NCBI RefSeq assembly: GCF_016086655.4 | Contig: NC_052140.2 | Span: 18,228,001 to 18,292,000 of the forward strand | Source: Lepeophtheirus salmonis | Taxonomy: Eukaryota; Arthropoda; Copepoda; Siphonostomatoida; Caligidae | Direction of reading: 5' to 3' | DNA length: 64,000 bases | Shown: in pieces, positions 12,095-23,931 of the stretch | How positions within the stretch are numbered: the stretch's first letter is position 1 | Layout of the letters: every line of letters begins with the position of its first letter | Notes under the pieces: generated by a model | What the model saw: only the letters and a program-made list of their open reading frames with translations | What the model was told of the DNA's origin: nothing | The model's database searches: none | Made by a program: the position numbers and the translations under genes

Positions 12095-12495
12095 CACCAT
12101 GCAACAGCATTTTAACACACAAAGGCTGAAACTTGTATTAATAAATGTTGTTTAAGCCGTAAAACACGAAAATGATCATTAAAATTGTCCAACTCAACAG
12201 GTTTAGCCTTTTAAGTCTTTTAAAAAAATGTCAGGTTTTAAGGGTATTTGATTCAGTGCCATATTTTGACATGAAAGACCTATATCGATGGAAAGAAAAG
12301 TCAATATAAATTGATACAAACATTTAAGCATTTGAAAAATGGATTATTCATTACTTTATTTTGATTATAATTAATAAAAAATATATATAACCACCTAAAA
12401 TTCGAGCAAAATAAAGGATCTTTCTTCGAAGCTGATATATTCTTTATTTTCTCTTCAAGTGCTTTATATCATAAATGAAATAGACCTCATCTTTC
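12095..12495 (+). repeat. Dispersed repeat E, copy 1 (about 400 bp)
   Basis: Colinear with 59630-60030 over about 400 bp: shared blocks include accatgcaacagc, gaaaatga-cattaaa, catgaaaga-ctata, gatacaaa-attt and tttgaaaaa. Non-coding. Confidence 0.7.
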
Positions 12496-12779
12496 AATTT
12501 AAAAAAAATGCCATTAATAAGGTAGATATTGATTGATTTTTTATCAGTTAAGCTTTTAATGTTTTAAGTTAGGTTACGTACGTGTATATAGATTTTGCAA
12601 TATTGTTCCATGGAAAAAATTGAATCGCTTATTATTGCGGGCCTGCAATTATTTTCAAACTCCTCCCTCCTTTTAATAAGTAGCTGAACTGACATATTTT
12701 TTTCTGAGTTACCTTATTTACTGGAAAGATTTATCCATGGCAATGACAATATAGGCTAATGCTAAGTGTGCTGTTCATT

Positions 12780-12904
12780 CAGGGGCGCCATAACAGATGC
12801 AAAGAAAAAAAATGTGACCCCGAACCCAGCCCGACTACCAGGCCTGGTTCAATTTTTCCAATACTATAGTTGGGCCAAGTCTCCAACCCTGCAGACGCCC
12901 CTGA
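12780..12904. mobile_element. Small MITE with CAGGGGCG inverted ends
   Basis: 125 bp beginning caggggcg and ending cgcccctg, GC-rich against its surroundings. The end sequence and size fit a hAT-type MITE. The flanking 8 bases do not give a clear target duplication. Confidence 0.6.
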
Positions 12905-12999
12905 TATTAATATTCATGTAAATGTGAATTAATCACTCTAAAAAGTAAATAACTATTATTTTACCTGACTTTTACGCAGTAATAATTTAATTTATCTTG

Positions 13000-15084
13000 T
13001 ACTCAATGAAACACATTCTCACGCTCTTTGTTTTTTATTTTTTGATGTAGTTTTTCGTATGGATTTAAAGTACTTCATATTGAGCGGAAATTTGAGTTAA
13101 ATTATACAATTATATGTTTAACGTCACTTGTTGCAATCAAAGTAATAGTATTTATATTAATCTTGGCTGCAAAGTATTTTTTCAATGTCGCCTACATGCC
13201 AAGATTTAGTTAAAAAACACTATTTATTTTTATGAAAATACACGAATACAAAGGTTCAATCATTTATATTTATAAAATTACAGTAAATATTTCAAAGAGT
13301 TATTACGGTCAATTAAATGCATTTAATTCAAATTTCTTGGATAAACAGTGTTAACTGTAGTTTAAAAACTCTGTTTTACCTATCTTAATTTTGGCTATTT
13401 TAAGTAAAATTAGCGGTGCCTCCAAAGGATCAATCAGAATCATTTGTTTATTGAAATTAAATATAATTTGTTGGAATATATATTTTATGTTCAATTTTGA
13501 TAAAAATTATTCTTGCTCTCCTTTCGGTTGACATGCTACAAATATGCAAAATATGTTGGTCATAAGTTATATATAATAGATTTAAAAAAATTAATTATGA
13601 CGTAATTAATCTATATTTACATATGTGATTAAGAAAAGATCGACATGATTGAATCACAGCAGACATGGATATTCTACTTCTGTAAAAAAAAAAAATAGTG
13701 TAATTTTAAGTCAGCTATTAGTGTTTTGAACTTGACCTTGTTTAATTTTTTTAATGATTCACATACACATTTTAGAAACAAAAAAACCTTTAGCGCACCA
13801 GACATACATAAAAGCGTTCTCGTTTTTCTACATTCAATTTTATTTAGCAATCTCATTTGGAGTATCCGACTTTTTTATGTAGAAAAAAACAAACCTGTAG
13901 AGCTCCATTTAACGAGTGCCCTAGTGTATATATATATACTGTACAAACCTGGTGCTACCTTATAATTAGAATGCGGAACGGAACGAAAATAATGAATAAT
14001 GGCTCAACGATGAACCCTGAACGAAAAACTGAACGGAACACTTACAAGCCTGTTTCTTATTATGAAAATAATAAGTGCATATCCACGGAATACACTATAC
14101 ATATATTCGTGTAGTTGTAATATTATTTTGTTATACTTGTATACAGTTATTTTTTTTTGTTCATAGTTCAATTTTATATCTTGCCTTGGCTATTTTTAAT
14201 TATTTATTATATTATTAGAGGTATCTAAATTTTCTCAGAATATAATAAATGTCTAAAGCAATTAATATATTCGGTTTGTGTAATATTGAGTATACATATT
14301 ATTAGCCAATAATTTACATAGAGCGCCAAATTGATTAGGACTGGCCCTGTTCGATTGCATGGTTGATCACAATACAATATAAATGAAATTTAAATAAAAG
14401 AAGCAAGAGTAAGGAGAAGCGACAAACGTCGTCCAATCCCCCTTTTTCTTATTATTCAAATTGCATTGCCTGAGGCCCACAAATGAGTAACTAAATCTAA
14501 CTAACTCGAAGACAAAGCTACAAAAACGACTAAAATTATGTACTCTAAGGCTACGAATTATATTTATGATGAATAATTTGAATTTAATATTGCAATAACA
14601 AATCCTCAACGGCTTGCTAGGCCCATTCATCAAGCTATATATCATAGCAGGCCTTAAAAACATATGTCTCTCTCTCAGTTAATTAATTAATTATTGGTGG
14701 GCGACTTTTCAAATATATGACGGGTTGATTTCATAGTGTTTTGAAGCTTCAGTAAATTAATTACCTTGGATTGGAGTTCACGATGAAAATCTATATGTAA
14801 GTGTATATTATGTATAATACTTTGCCCAAAAATAGAGCAAATAAAGTAGGTATGTTACAAAATGACTATTTATGGAGAGAAAAAAACTTTCAGGTGGCAC
14901 GCACGGAAGTATAGAAGTGTTTTGGGGTCTGTATAGAAATAATGAATGTTCATTACTAAATTGAGGAAATCCAATTCTTGGCATTTATATTGAATGTAGA
15001 TAAATTCTTAATATTTCACCCAGTGTTAATTTTTTTTCTTTCAATCCATTACTTCGTTTAATTGTACCCTTTGCCGGAAAATGA
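13000..15084. other. AT-rich DNA without recognised genes
   Basis: Short open stretches only; none reads as a protein family. A GAACGGAAC-type iteration occurs at 13975-14040. Confidence 0.35.
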
Positions 15085-15782
15085 GCCATCTCCAGATAGC
15101 CTTCAAATTACGAATGAGGCGTAATAAATCAAATTACAATTATAATTGACTTAAAGAACATTAATTTATATAGTATCTTGTAAAGTTTCAATTTTATCTG
15201 TTCATAAGACGTACATCATTCTCAACCCGACATTAGCACATTTAATCTTTATTACTGAAAAATATGAAAGTATTTTGTCATAATTTTTAACTTCCTTATT
15301 TATTTATTTTTCAATAATTCTTGTTTGTTGTCTCGAAAGCATGGGAAGATGTTCATATACTCGAATTTCCTACATCAAAACCTGTGATCTAATACAATAT
15401 GACAACTTTCTGAAACATCATGAGAATAGAATAAAATTTTCAGACATTACAGTATTGTGCAAAAGATTATATTTTTAAATACCTGGAATTGAATTGTATA
15501 AAATGAAATTCGAGTAGATGAATATCTTCCCACGCTCTCCAGAAAATTAATGATAACTATTGAAAAAAAGGAGAGGTTAAAAATTAAGAGAAAGTACTTT
15601 CATATTGTGCAGTAATAAAGATTGAAGATGAATATGTAGGGTTAAAATTTATGTACTATGAATTGACAAATTAGATAAAAACTTTACAAGATACTAGATA
15701 AACAAATGTATTAATGTCCATTGTACCTTTTATTTGATCCATTACAACATATTAGTGATTTTGAAAGCTATCCTGAGATGAC
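15085..15782. repeat. Long inverted repeat (arms about 280 bp)
   Basis: The left arm, 15085-15369, and right arm, 15505-15782, are reverse complements over their whole length with scattered mismatches. Shared blocks include tagtatcttgtaaagttt, aatctttattactg, aatatgaaagta, taatttttaac and catgggaagat-ttcata-actcgaatttc. The 135-base loop is AT-rich. It is either a foldback transposon or two inverted copies of one repeat. A transcript through the host intron would form a long hairpin here. Confidence 0.8.
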
Positions 15783-16299
15783 TTACTTATACCCATAATC
15801 AAGAAAAAAAACTTGTAGTTATCTTGGGAAAAAATAGTCCAAAACCTTTCTATTGTGGACAATAAGAAAATGAATGCCGTTTTTCCATTTTTTTCCATTC
15901 GTTGTTCAAAAAATGACCCAAAATGCAGAAAGATAAGCTTGGGATCTAAGTGTTGGAATTGATTTAGAGAAAGAGGAAGATATCGAAATTGGGATGGAAT
16001 TGCATCTTTTTTAAATATTTGTTGGACTATGTTAGGATACTTACCACGAAATTTTTTATTATCCTGAGATTCAAGTTTATAATCAGAGGAAATAAAATGA
16101 AATTTACAAAGGGCTGAATATTCTGAATGTTCCGAATTTTGGCTAGGTACGGCTTGAATCCAAAGTTTTTTAGTGACTCATCCTTAGGAAACCTATAAAA
16201 ATGTGGTTTTATTATGATTCCGTTGCCAGTTTCGATACTTTTGGATCTAGTTGATCTGTAATTACTATAACCTCCTGGTGAAATATATATCTTCCCCAT
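15752..16299 (-). pseudogene. THAP-domain gene, frameshifted
   Basis: A DNA-binding THAP domain in two overlapping frames. From the ATG at 16299 it reads PGGYSNYRSTRSK, then HFYRFPKDESLKN. A one-base loss near 16168 then shifts the frame. The next frame, open to the stop at 15752-15754, continues WIQAVPSQ, LCKFHFISSDYKL and IFKKDAIPSQFRYLP. These are the C-x2-H pair, the SDY and the AVPTIF-like box of THAP domains. The two N-terminal zinc cysteines appear as Tyr and Gly, so zinc binding is lost as well. About 70 residues of unrecognised sequence follow. THAP domains occur in P-element-type transposases and in host DNA-binding proteins; either could be the source. Confidence 0.7.
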
Positions 16300-16684
16300 A
16301 ATTATATATTAAAATAAAACTAAAAACAATATATAAGTTAAAATATCAGGCTTCTTACTTAATGCTGTCTTACTCATTATAATTTAATATTTGTATATTC
16401 ATATATTATTACTTGTATTTAAAACAAGGTGCTGTATAATAAAGGTGTGTCGCTCACGACTTTTATAATTTGACAAAAATCAGCAAGCCCATTTTAATGA
16501 CGTCACATATATGTGGAAAAAGCTAGCTCGTACTTGTATTTGACTCTAACTCCAAGATTACAAGGAATCTAACTCAAAATGTAAGATTTTCTACTTGCAA
16601 ACTCGGCCTGGCACTATATAAAGGGGGAATTACATTTTATTTTCTTAAAATACCCTTGTAGGTATAAAAAAAATAGGTTAACAT

Positions 16685-16850
16685 CTATTTACGTTCATGA
16701 ATATAATACGATAAACAACTAACAACGTTGGGCACACTATTTTCTTGTAGAATTTCTTCTCTCAATCCATTTCGCACGGATTCCATCCCTTGACAAACCT
16801 TCTTCCACTTCTTGATGTAGGGCTGTCTGGCTAACCGCTCCTGACTCATT
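16685..16850 (-). CDS. Unidentified coding-like exon (MSQERLARQPYIKKWKK...)
   Basis: On the minus strand, 54 codons beginning MSQERLARQPYIKKWKKVC and ending at a stop at 16685-16687. Third positions are unusually GC-rich for this window (CAG GAG CGG, GCC, CAG CCC TAC ATC AAG AAG TGG), which suggests real coding history. A good acceptor (gaattttttag) ends two bases before the ATG, and a possible donor (gttagt) lies inside, after NSVPNV. It could thus be the first coding exon of a minus-strand gene whose other exons I could not find, or a gene fragment. I recognise no family. Confidence 0.35.
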
Positions 16851-17661
16851 GCTAAAAAATTCATCAAAAAATTAACTTAAAATATTATTTTAGCTCATTA
16901 TCGTAGTTGTAGAAAAAATATATATTCTGAATAACATCGACACTAACCACTCAAACAACAACGAACCAAATACTGAAGGTCTAAGGAAATAGGGGGCTTA
17001 CAAAAAAAGCAAGTCGAACAACCCTAGCTAAACTCTTTTTGAAAAAAAGTGTGCTTCATTTTACATTCATTTTGAGATATTATCTCTAGTATTTTATTAG
17101 TTTTGAATGATAATTGATACAACTAAAGAATAGCTTCAAAGTGGCAAATAAATAGTAACGGCGTTATCACACGTATAGTTTTTGTGTACTAAATATATAT
17201 GTTCGTGTATTTGTTTGTATATTTTCTTTAATAAAAGAAAATTCTTGAGTGTCTTGAGTTCGGCTAGGGTAAGGAACGGGAGTAGTTTCTTTATATTCGT
17301 CGCTAGATATGGTGTTTATACCAAGAATATTTATAGGATCTAATACAAGGATTAGGAACTCAAACTCGTTATAGGAAAGGAATAAGTGTTTATTAAAAAA
17401 ATCACAGTACAATGTGTAACTGTGTAGGAAAAGCAATTACATGCTGTTACAAGGAATGATGACGTAAGATGCATAACACTATGACGTAAGATATATAACA
17501 ATTTCAATCAAGGGAATGATTAAAAATTGATATTTTTTTGGCTGGAGTAGTGTAGAAAAAAGTCATTTAATCATTTTTCCTCTATCTTTCACCCAAGCAG
17601 ATAATCATAGATTTGGGTCCGATACTTAAATAATCATGATACAAAGTTAACTAAGCTGTTT

Positions 17662-17758
17662 CGTTATTTTCATAACCATGAAACAACATCTTAATGACCT
17701 AAGTATGATCGGTCTACGTTACGATTAAGTTGTCTCATGGTTATCAAAATAATGAATC
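17662..17758. repeat. Short perfect-looking hairpin
   Basis: cgttattttcataaccatga followed by aacaacatcttaat pairs with gattaagttgtctcatggtt and atcaaaataatg, arms about 35 bp with a 26-base loop. Confidence 0.65.
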
Positions 17759-18754
17759 TATTCGTTATATTTAAAACTATAAGTCAATGTAAATGTACCG
17801 TTAATTTCTGGTAACGTTCTATCCAACCTTTATTTAACAATATTCTTAAGTTAATATTATGTTGTCCACGAAGTTGATAATCTTGTATAGAAAAACTCGT
17901 GCAAGGAGAAGGGGGAAAGACTTATGGTATCATTGTTTAAAATACTGATGTGATTATCAGCTGCCTGCTTTATTATGATTTTTGAGGGTATAACGAAAGT
18001 ATGTATATCAAAATGTTTAATGAAGATATACTACGTATAATTGATGTAGACGTTTTTTATCCGTTAGAGTAGATTACAAAACGTCAGACTCCGTGAAATT
18101 GTAATTCATTATGAACCATATTCTCAGAATAATAACTAATGAAACGACAAAGTAGAGTATTTCTAAATATATTTGAAGTTCCAAGTTTAAAAAAGAAGGC
18201 TTAAATTGAATATAACCTACATACTAAAAAATAAACCATCATACATTTATGTTAAATATACAAAATTAAACAATTAGAATCATAACAATTAATAATAACA
18301 ATGAATTATAAATACAGAATATTGAAATAATACATTGATCCAAATAAGATTTTCTTGTTCTGACATTGGAATTCAATTAAATATGTCTTAACTTTAGAAA
18401 ATACAAGCCAGACGTGGAGTTTAATCAAAAAGATCACCACCCCTTTTTCTTCATGTGGAAGTTGTTATATACAATTGTGCACAGGATAGATATATCTCTA
18501 CTCTAAGATCTAAATAATTATTAATAGTAAAGTAAATGTCAAAATTATAAAATTAGACAATAAATTTAATAATAAAAAAAAATATTAGAATGAAATCCAT
18601 CGTAAAGATTTAGAGCAAAAACTAACTATTTAGTAATGCCCGGCGATATTACTCCTTATTAAGAGCATCAAAAAAGATTCCCCCCCTCACGTTAGTTATG
18701 CTTGTATAACAACATACTATTAAGGATACACACAATTGCTAATTATAATGCTAC

Positions 18755-19018
18755 ACCCAATGTAACTACCCCCGTTGTTGTGACCACTTAAGCAGTTGTT
18801 TTGGCCTTTTATGAGTTTTATGAACACCATTTCTTGGAGCTTATTAACCATAGCTAATCCTTAAGTGATAAAAAAGTAATATTGGATAACCTAATTATCA
18901 TACCCAAGTCTTTAAGTGAAGAAACTAGTGTCAGAAAAACTAGTTGCAAACCATCCAAAGCTACTACCCCCGTTGTTGTGACCATTTAAGCAGTTATTTT
19001 TGCCATTAAATGAGTTGT
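18755..19018 (+). repeat. Direct repeat pair (ctacccccgttgttgtgacca)
   Basis: Two 60-bp copies at 18755-18815 and 18958-19018 share ctacccccgttgttgtgacc, then taagcagtt, ttt-gcc and atgagtt. No coding sequence is seen in this stretch or in the preceding AT-rich kilobase. Confidence 0.6.
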
Positions 19019-19279
19019 GTATCATAATTCTTGATAATTTTAGCAAAAATAGAATCATATTTTATTGTTAGATTTAAAAAAAAAATGAATACATACTGTT
19101 AGACTGTACAAAATTCAGAGTTCCATTTCGAAATTGGAAAATATTTTATACTTTTTACTGATAACTTTGATCATAATTTAGTGTGAATGACTCTACACAT
19201 TCTGAAAATTATATCAACTTCACAATTTATAATAGGGTTATTTCTATAAATGACATCATTTACGAACATCCTCCATTAA

Positions 19280-19610
19280 TTTCATGATTGTTCCTCGGGA
19301 AGGGATGGGTTTACTGTGTATTTCTCTATAAATTTTTAAACGTAGGATGATTAACAATGGATATGGGCATATTACATGCAATAAGCATCTTAGTGAGATC
19401 AGAGTTAAAATCTGACTTGATGTATTCATTATTAACTTGAACTTTTAGATGAATATCCATGCTCTTGATATGAGATGAGGATAATGAGTGGCGTTTAATT
19501 CTAGACGGAGGACTAAAGGCACATTTATATCGACAAATCTGACAAACCATCTGTTTCTCGTCCGGTAAGTAATTCCAAATTCCCGGGCCTCCATTTCCAG
19601 AAATCCAGAC
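19280..19610 (-). pseudogene. hAT-derived / CGGBP1-like zinc-finger fragment
   Basis: The minus-strand frame reads MVCQICRYKC...SRIKRHSLSSSHIKSMD, a BED-like C2H2 finger. It is followed by FNSDLTKMLIACNMPISIVNHPTFKNL, the conserved segment after the finger in CGGBP1-like and hAT transposase-derived proteins (DLTRALVAANIPLHKLNNP). The next expected segment, FIEKYTVNPSLP, is present in another frame, so there is a frameshift near 19335. The frame also extends upstream of the Met with in-frame sequence (GGPGIWNYLPDEKQ). Confidence 0.55.
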
Positions 19611-20439
19611 AGAAGGAGACGTTATTTTATTCAGTTCTTTTCAGTTCTCTATCGACTATCAGTATCTAATGTTATATTAATATTGAATAATAAAGGCGGG
19701 AATGATAATGTTCTTGATAGAGGAAGATGTTTATTATTTGGTCAATGGACAGTGACACCATAAGTATTTCTTCCCTCCTCCTCGCACGCTTTTGTACCCT
19801 TAACAAAATTATCAGCCTTAGATATGTGTTGGCTAGGCTATTACTATTAGTTGCCTTGTTGTTGTAAGTTTGAACAACTGCATATTATTCCATTTTCTTT
19901 AGATAAGGAATATACACAATTATCTTAATATTAGGTATATTTTTATAATAAAAAATAATCATTATAGCGAAGATATATGAATAATAAGTGGTTATTATTT
20001 TTTCTCAACATGAAACGCTCATATGGAAAAAAATAAAGTTACAATAAAAAAAAATACGTTATCACTTAACAGCTCCGAATAACTATTTATATCCAATTGC
20101 AGAATAGAATATGGGTTTCACACAAAAATATCGAGAAAAGGGAAGCACATTATATTTACCAGTCTATAATCATGTTCCACTTGTTTTCCAATGACAAGTG
20201 ACTCAGTGGTAATAAAGCAATCAGGCTTGAGCTTGAAGTGTACAGCTTATATAATTATAGAACATATGTCACGAAGTCCATCTTATAAGTGGAATTGATA
20301 TAATTGTGATAGAGATAAGTGATTTCTGCATTATATACATCCAGGAAACTGATGGACTCTTATTAATGGAATAGTTTTCAGCCTTTCTATTCTTAGTTGT
20401 TATGATATTATTGCTTACAGTCATGTTGTTTCACGATGA

Positions 20440-20810
20440 TATTACCTAAAGGCTAGAGTCCTTTATAATATTACCCACAACAATTTTTTTCTCACAATGA
20501 TAATGTACACGACAATTTTATCACGCAACAATTTTTTCTGAAACCTTTTTATCACAATCATATTACAGTGACCCACTACTGGGTTGTGCTTATGTAATAT
20601 TTATTAATGAATATAAAATATTTTAATGCAAAAGAACACTCAATAATTTACCTATATGATATATCCATATAGCATATGAACAATACCTATACATCATAAT
20701 ATCATTTGAAATTGAATTAAAATATACAATCATATACATCAATAAATTTGATATCATTTTTCGGCCAAAGGTCCTTCGACAAAACTGATACACTCCTTGG
20801 CGGTCCATTG
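20440..20810 (+). repeat. Dispersed repeat D, copy 2
   Basis: Colinear with 22130-22385: both have cacaatcat, tgaatataa, tcaataatttacctatatga, tatagcatatgaa and attgaattaaaatatacaat in the same order, and both run into a tttttcggcc-like end. Confidence 0.65.
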
Positions 20811-20984
20811 AAATATGACCACTTATTAATTCAATAATTAATGAATACTAGATTTTTCAAGAGAGCTATCAAAAAGTGGGTGGAAAGGGCCTTGTGAGGG
20901 TGGTAGGGCCACTTTTGATACCAGCAATGAAAGAAACTAATCTTCTCCATTACAAATCTATTTTTAATGAGTCTTTTAAGTTCT

Positions 20985-21222
20985 TTTGAACTCTTTTTTT
21001 GACACTTTTGGCCCCCTACAGTCCTGATGTTAACCCTCTAGATTTCTACTTATGAGTGCATGTCGAGGGAAAGACCTCCAGTTTCCGCCATCCAAACAAC
21101 GAGGCCCTCAAAGATACTGGGACCTCTTGACAGAAGACTACATCTGCAGTGGGTGCCTGACCTTCCGCCGCAGCTTGGAGGCCAATATTGCCACTAAAGT
21201 CGGCTACATTAATGATTAAGAG
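20985..21222 (+). pseudogene. Tc1-like transposase C-terminal fragment
   Basis: Reads LLAPYSPDVNPLDFYL(stop)VHVEGKTSSFRHPNNEALK and, after a frame change, EDYICSGCLTFRRSLEANIATKVGYIND then a stop. This is the third-Asp region and C-terminus of a Tc1-like transposase. GC content is raised compared with the surroundings. The earlier domains are absent. Confidence 0.75.
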
Positions 21223-22129
21223 AGCTCAGACACACATCTATTTATTGTATTAATTTTATTGAAATAGTATATATTGTTAAGTGATAAATTATATCTTGTT
21301 GAAAACAAAAAACAGATCATCACATTGTATAATAGTTGAATTCATAAAATGACGGTTATTGATGTAATTCAAACTCGCTAAGAGCACCTTAACTATTACC
21401 ACAAGCTGAATTTTGCAGCATGAGTATTTTTGAATTTCTAAGAAAACACCTGAGGAATTACGATCTATACTCGTTACTCGCCTAAATACTCTTTACTCAC
21501 TCTAAACTTTTTCCTCGCTAAGAAACTCGTCAGTTAAAAACAATCATATATTTTAAAAAAACTATTGAAACTTTTCACTATATAACTGTTTTCGAGACTT
21601 ATGTTCCACAGAATAACTTAAAAATTACTTTAACTTATTTGAATCTTGGTCATAAGAGTAATTAAAGAGTTTATATAGTCAACACAGTAATAGATAAATT
21701 TGAAAGTCCAGTGTGGAATGGGTATTTAAAAAAAAAGAAACCGAAAATCAAAATGGTAACCCTAACCATTTAAAGAATATTTTTGGAAGAGAGAAAGAAT
21801 AATTCTCATGACGTTTCATTAAATCATCTACAATCAGCTATTACAAGAGAGAAAGGAAAATAGGATAAAAACAAGAACATTTGCTAGAATTACTGCGATT
21901 TCGATCCCCAATTCTACTGTGTCTAAAAAGAACTTACAATTATATATCTGCAATAAATCCTCAGGGTATTTTATGAGCACACAGGAACGTTCAAACGGGC
22001 CTTGAATATAATTGAATCTATTTAGGATAGGATGTTCACTACTCAGGTATTAAATAATAATGAAAACTGTTAAATCTATATTTATTCTGAAAAAATTATG
22101 TTTTTGTTAAATAGCATTTGACAAAGATT

Positions 22130-22385
22130 ATTTACAGATAATTTAGCCAATGAACGAATTTGTCTGCAACCTTTTTACCACAATCATTATAGAATGTTGT
22201 GGTTAAATAATCCTCATTAATGAATATAATTTGTTATATGTAAGCCCTCAATAATTTACCTACATGACATATATAGCATATGAATAATACCTATTAATCA
22301 AAATATCATTTAAAATTGAATTAAAATATGCAATCCTATACATATGTCAAAAAATTAAATACTATTTTTTGGTCAATAGTTCGCT
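22130..22385 (+). repeat. Dispersed repeat D, copy 3
   Basis: See the copy at 20440. It ends about 180 bp before the globin start codon, so it is part of the globin upstream region. Confidence 0.65.
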
Positions 22386-22564
22386 CACGTTAAAATTATT
22401 TGTTCCACTCATCTCTTAGTCTGCCGCCTCAATACGCTGGAAAATTACTATGAAATAGAAGGAAAAACATGTGAGTGCGATGATGATAAAAACATTAAAA
22501 TAAAGATAATATTGAATCAGTATTCAAGTAATCGCTCATACGTACACAACGTTTTATGGTAACA

Positions 22565-22662
22565 ATGAGTCTGTTCTGTGAACACGAAGTAAAATTAATT
22601 TCTGAATCTTGGAAATTAATGGCTCTAGATTTAGATAACCATGGACTCAATTTCTTCTTGAA
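22565..22662 (+). CDS. Globin, exon 1 (helices A-B)
   Basis: First exon of a complete four-exon globin of 152 residues, nested in intron 1 of the GH13-like gene on the same strand. The ATG sits in a good context (gtaacaATGa). Residues 1-32 hold the A helix with the conserved Trp (ESWKLM, W16) and the B helix ending GLNFFL, which puts Phe31 at B10. The donor is gtaaag at 22663. The exon ends in phase 2 inside the Lys33 codon; aligned to vertebrate beta-globin this is codon 30, so the intron is at B12.2, the ancient globin position. No signal peptide is visible, so the protein should be cytosolic and bind oxygen or another haem ligand. No convincing TATA box was found upstream. Confidence 0.88.
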
Positions 22663-23700
22663 GTAAAGTTATTTATATTTTATTTAAACTAATAAGGTGA
22701 CCGACCGTTCTTTTCCCCCCAGACATGTCCTCTTTTCATAACCTCCCCAGAGTGCCTGGGTACCTTTTATAGATATTTTTAAATTTTAAAGCTATTTTCA
22801 TTTGGTTTTTAAATGTGAGTCAAATTAAAATTTAATCAAGACAAAAATCATTTATTTCATAGTTCGAAAAATAAAGAATATATCAGATATGGGACTATGT
22901 CAGTCCCGTAACTAGGCCTATACCCAACGAGGAGAATTACAAATTCTATTAATCCTAGGGTTATAACTAAAAAAATAATTTTTTAAATGATTAGCTTGAG
23001 ATAATATTTTTTCTATTTTAGAAACTTTATAATGACCATATTTTACAAAGTTTAAATTTATTATTTATTTAGAAGTAACCATTTATTTAAAATCTATGTT
23101 ATATTTACGCACCTCAGTGTGTACATTACATCACTGAGCTATCTATATATTATGTACGGAAGGATTAGGTAAATGCCCATATAAAAATTGGTTACACTAT
23201 CTAAAATTTTCATTGTGACGGGAATGGACGTGTGAGGGGTGTGCTTTCTTTCAATTATCTTTCTGTTTTAGTCATAATTTTTAAATTAGTAATGTTTTCT
23301 ATTCAAAATGTTGTTTTTCTTTAAAAAAAAAAGTTAAAGTTTAAATGTTAATATGTTCCAAAGAGATTTAGTTCAATTGGTTTTCCTAAAAGAAAGAAAA
23401 TTCTGCCAAATTCTATCAGTAAAATTTGGGATTTATAAAGAAGTAAAAATATTCTATCAAAATTATCTGAGATTTGTTAATTAGTCCCCTTTCCCCCCTA
23501 CACCATGTTATTTGCGCCCGAGCGCCAATAACCTATTTCCTATTTAAATAATATAGTTTCTAAATATTAACAACCCTTTTTATTATATATCCGTTTACTT
23601 ATCCCGCCAGTTATCCTCAATTTTTTAAAAATCAAAATACGGTCACCTTATTATAATATAAGTCATCAATTTAATATGAATTCTAATAAATATTATTCAG

Positions 23701-23866
23701 GCTGTTCAAGGAGTATCCTGTATATGAAGAGAAATTCTTTCCAGATATAAATGGTGATCGGAAAAAACTAAAAAGGCATGGAGGAATAGTTATGAAGGCA
23801 TTAGGAAAGCTTGTTGGCTTCCTTGAAACCGGGAAAATAATTGCAATAGTTAACACAATTAAGGGG
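23701..23866 (+). CDS. Globin, exon 2 (C-E helices, CD1 Phe and distal His)
   Basis: The acceptor is taaatattattcag and the donor gtaatc at 23867; phase is 2 in and 0 out. The split codon gives K33, then LFKEYP, the usual B-C turn with Pro39 at C2. Phe45, six residues after that Pro, is CD1. The E helix reads KKLKRHGGIVMKALGKLV, putting the distal His at H59 (E7). The rest is the E helix end and EF loop (FLETGKIIAIVNTIKG). The intron that follows is only 65 bp, and reading through it meets stops, so splicing is required. Confidence 0.92.
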
Positions 23867-23931
23867 GTAATCTTTCATATAATGAGTAAAAAGTATTTCC
23901 TTATAAACATAATTTACTAAATATTATTTAG

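Noticed and set aside
17167..17436. 89-codon minus-strand frame as a gene or LTR
   Set aside because: No domain recognised and no second LTR copy in the window.
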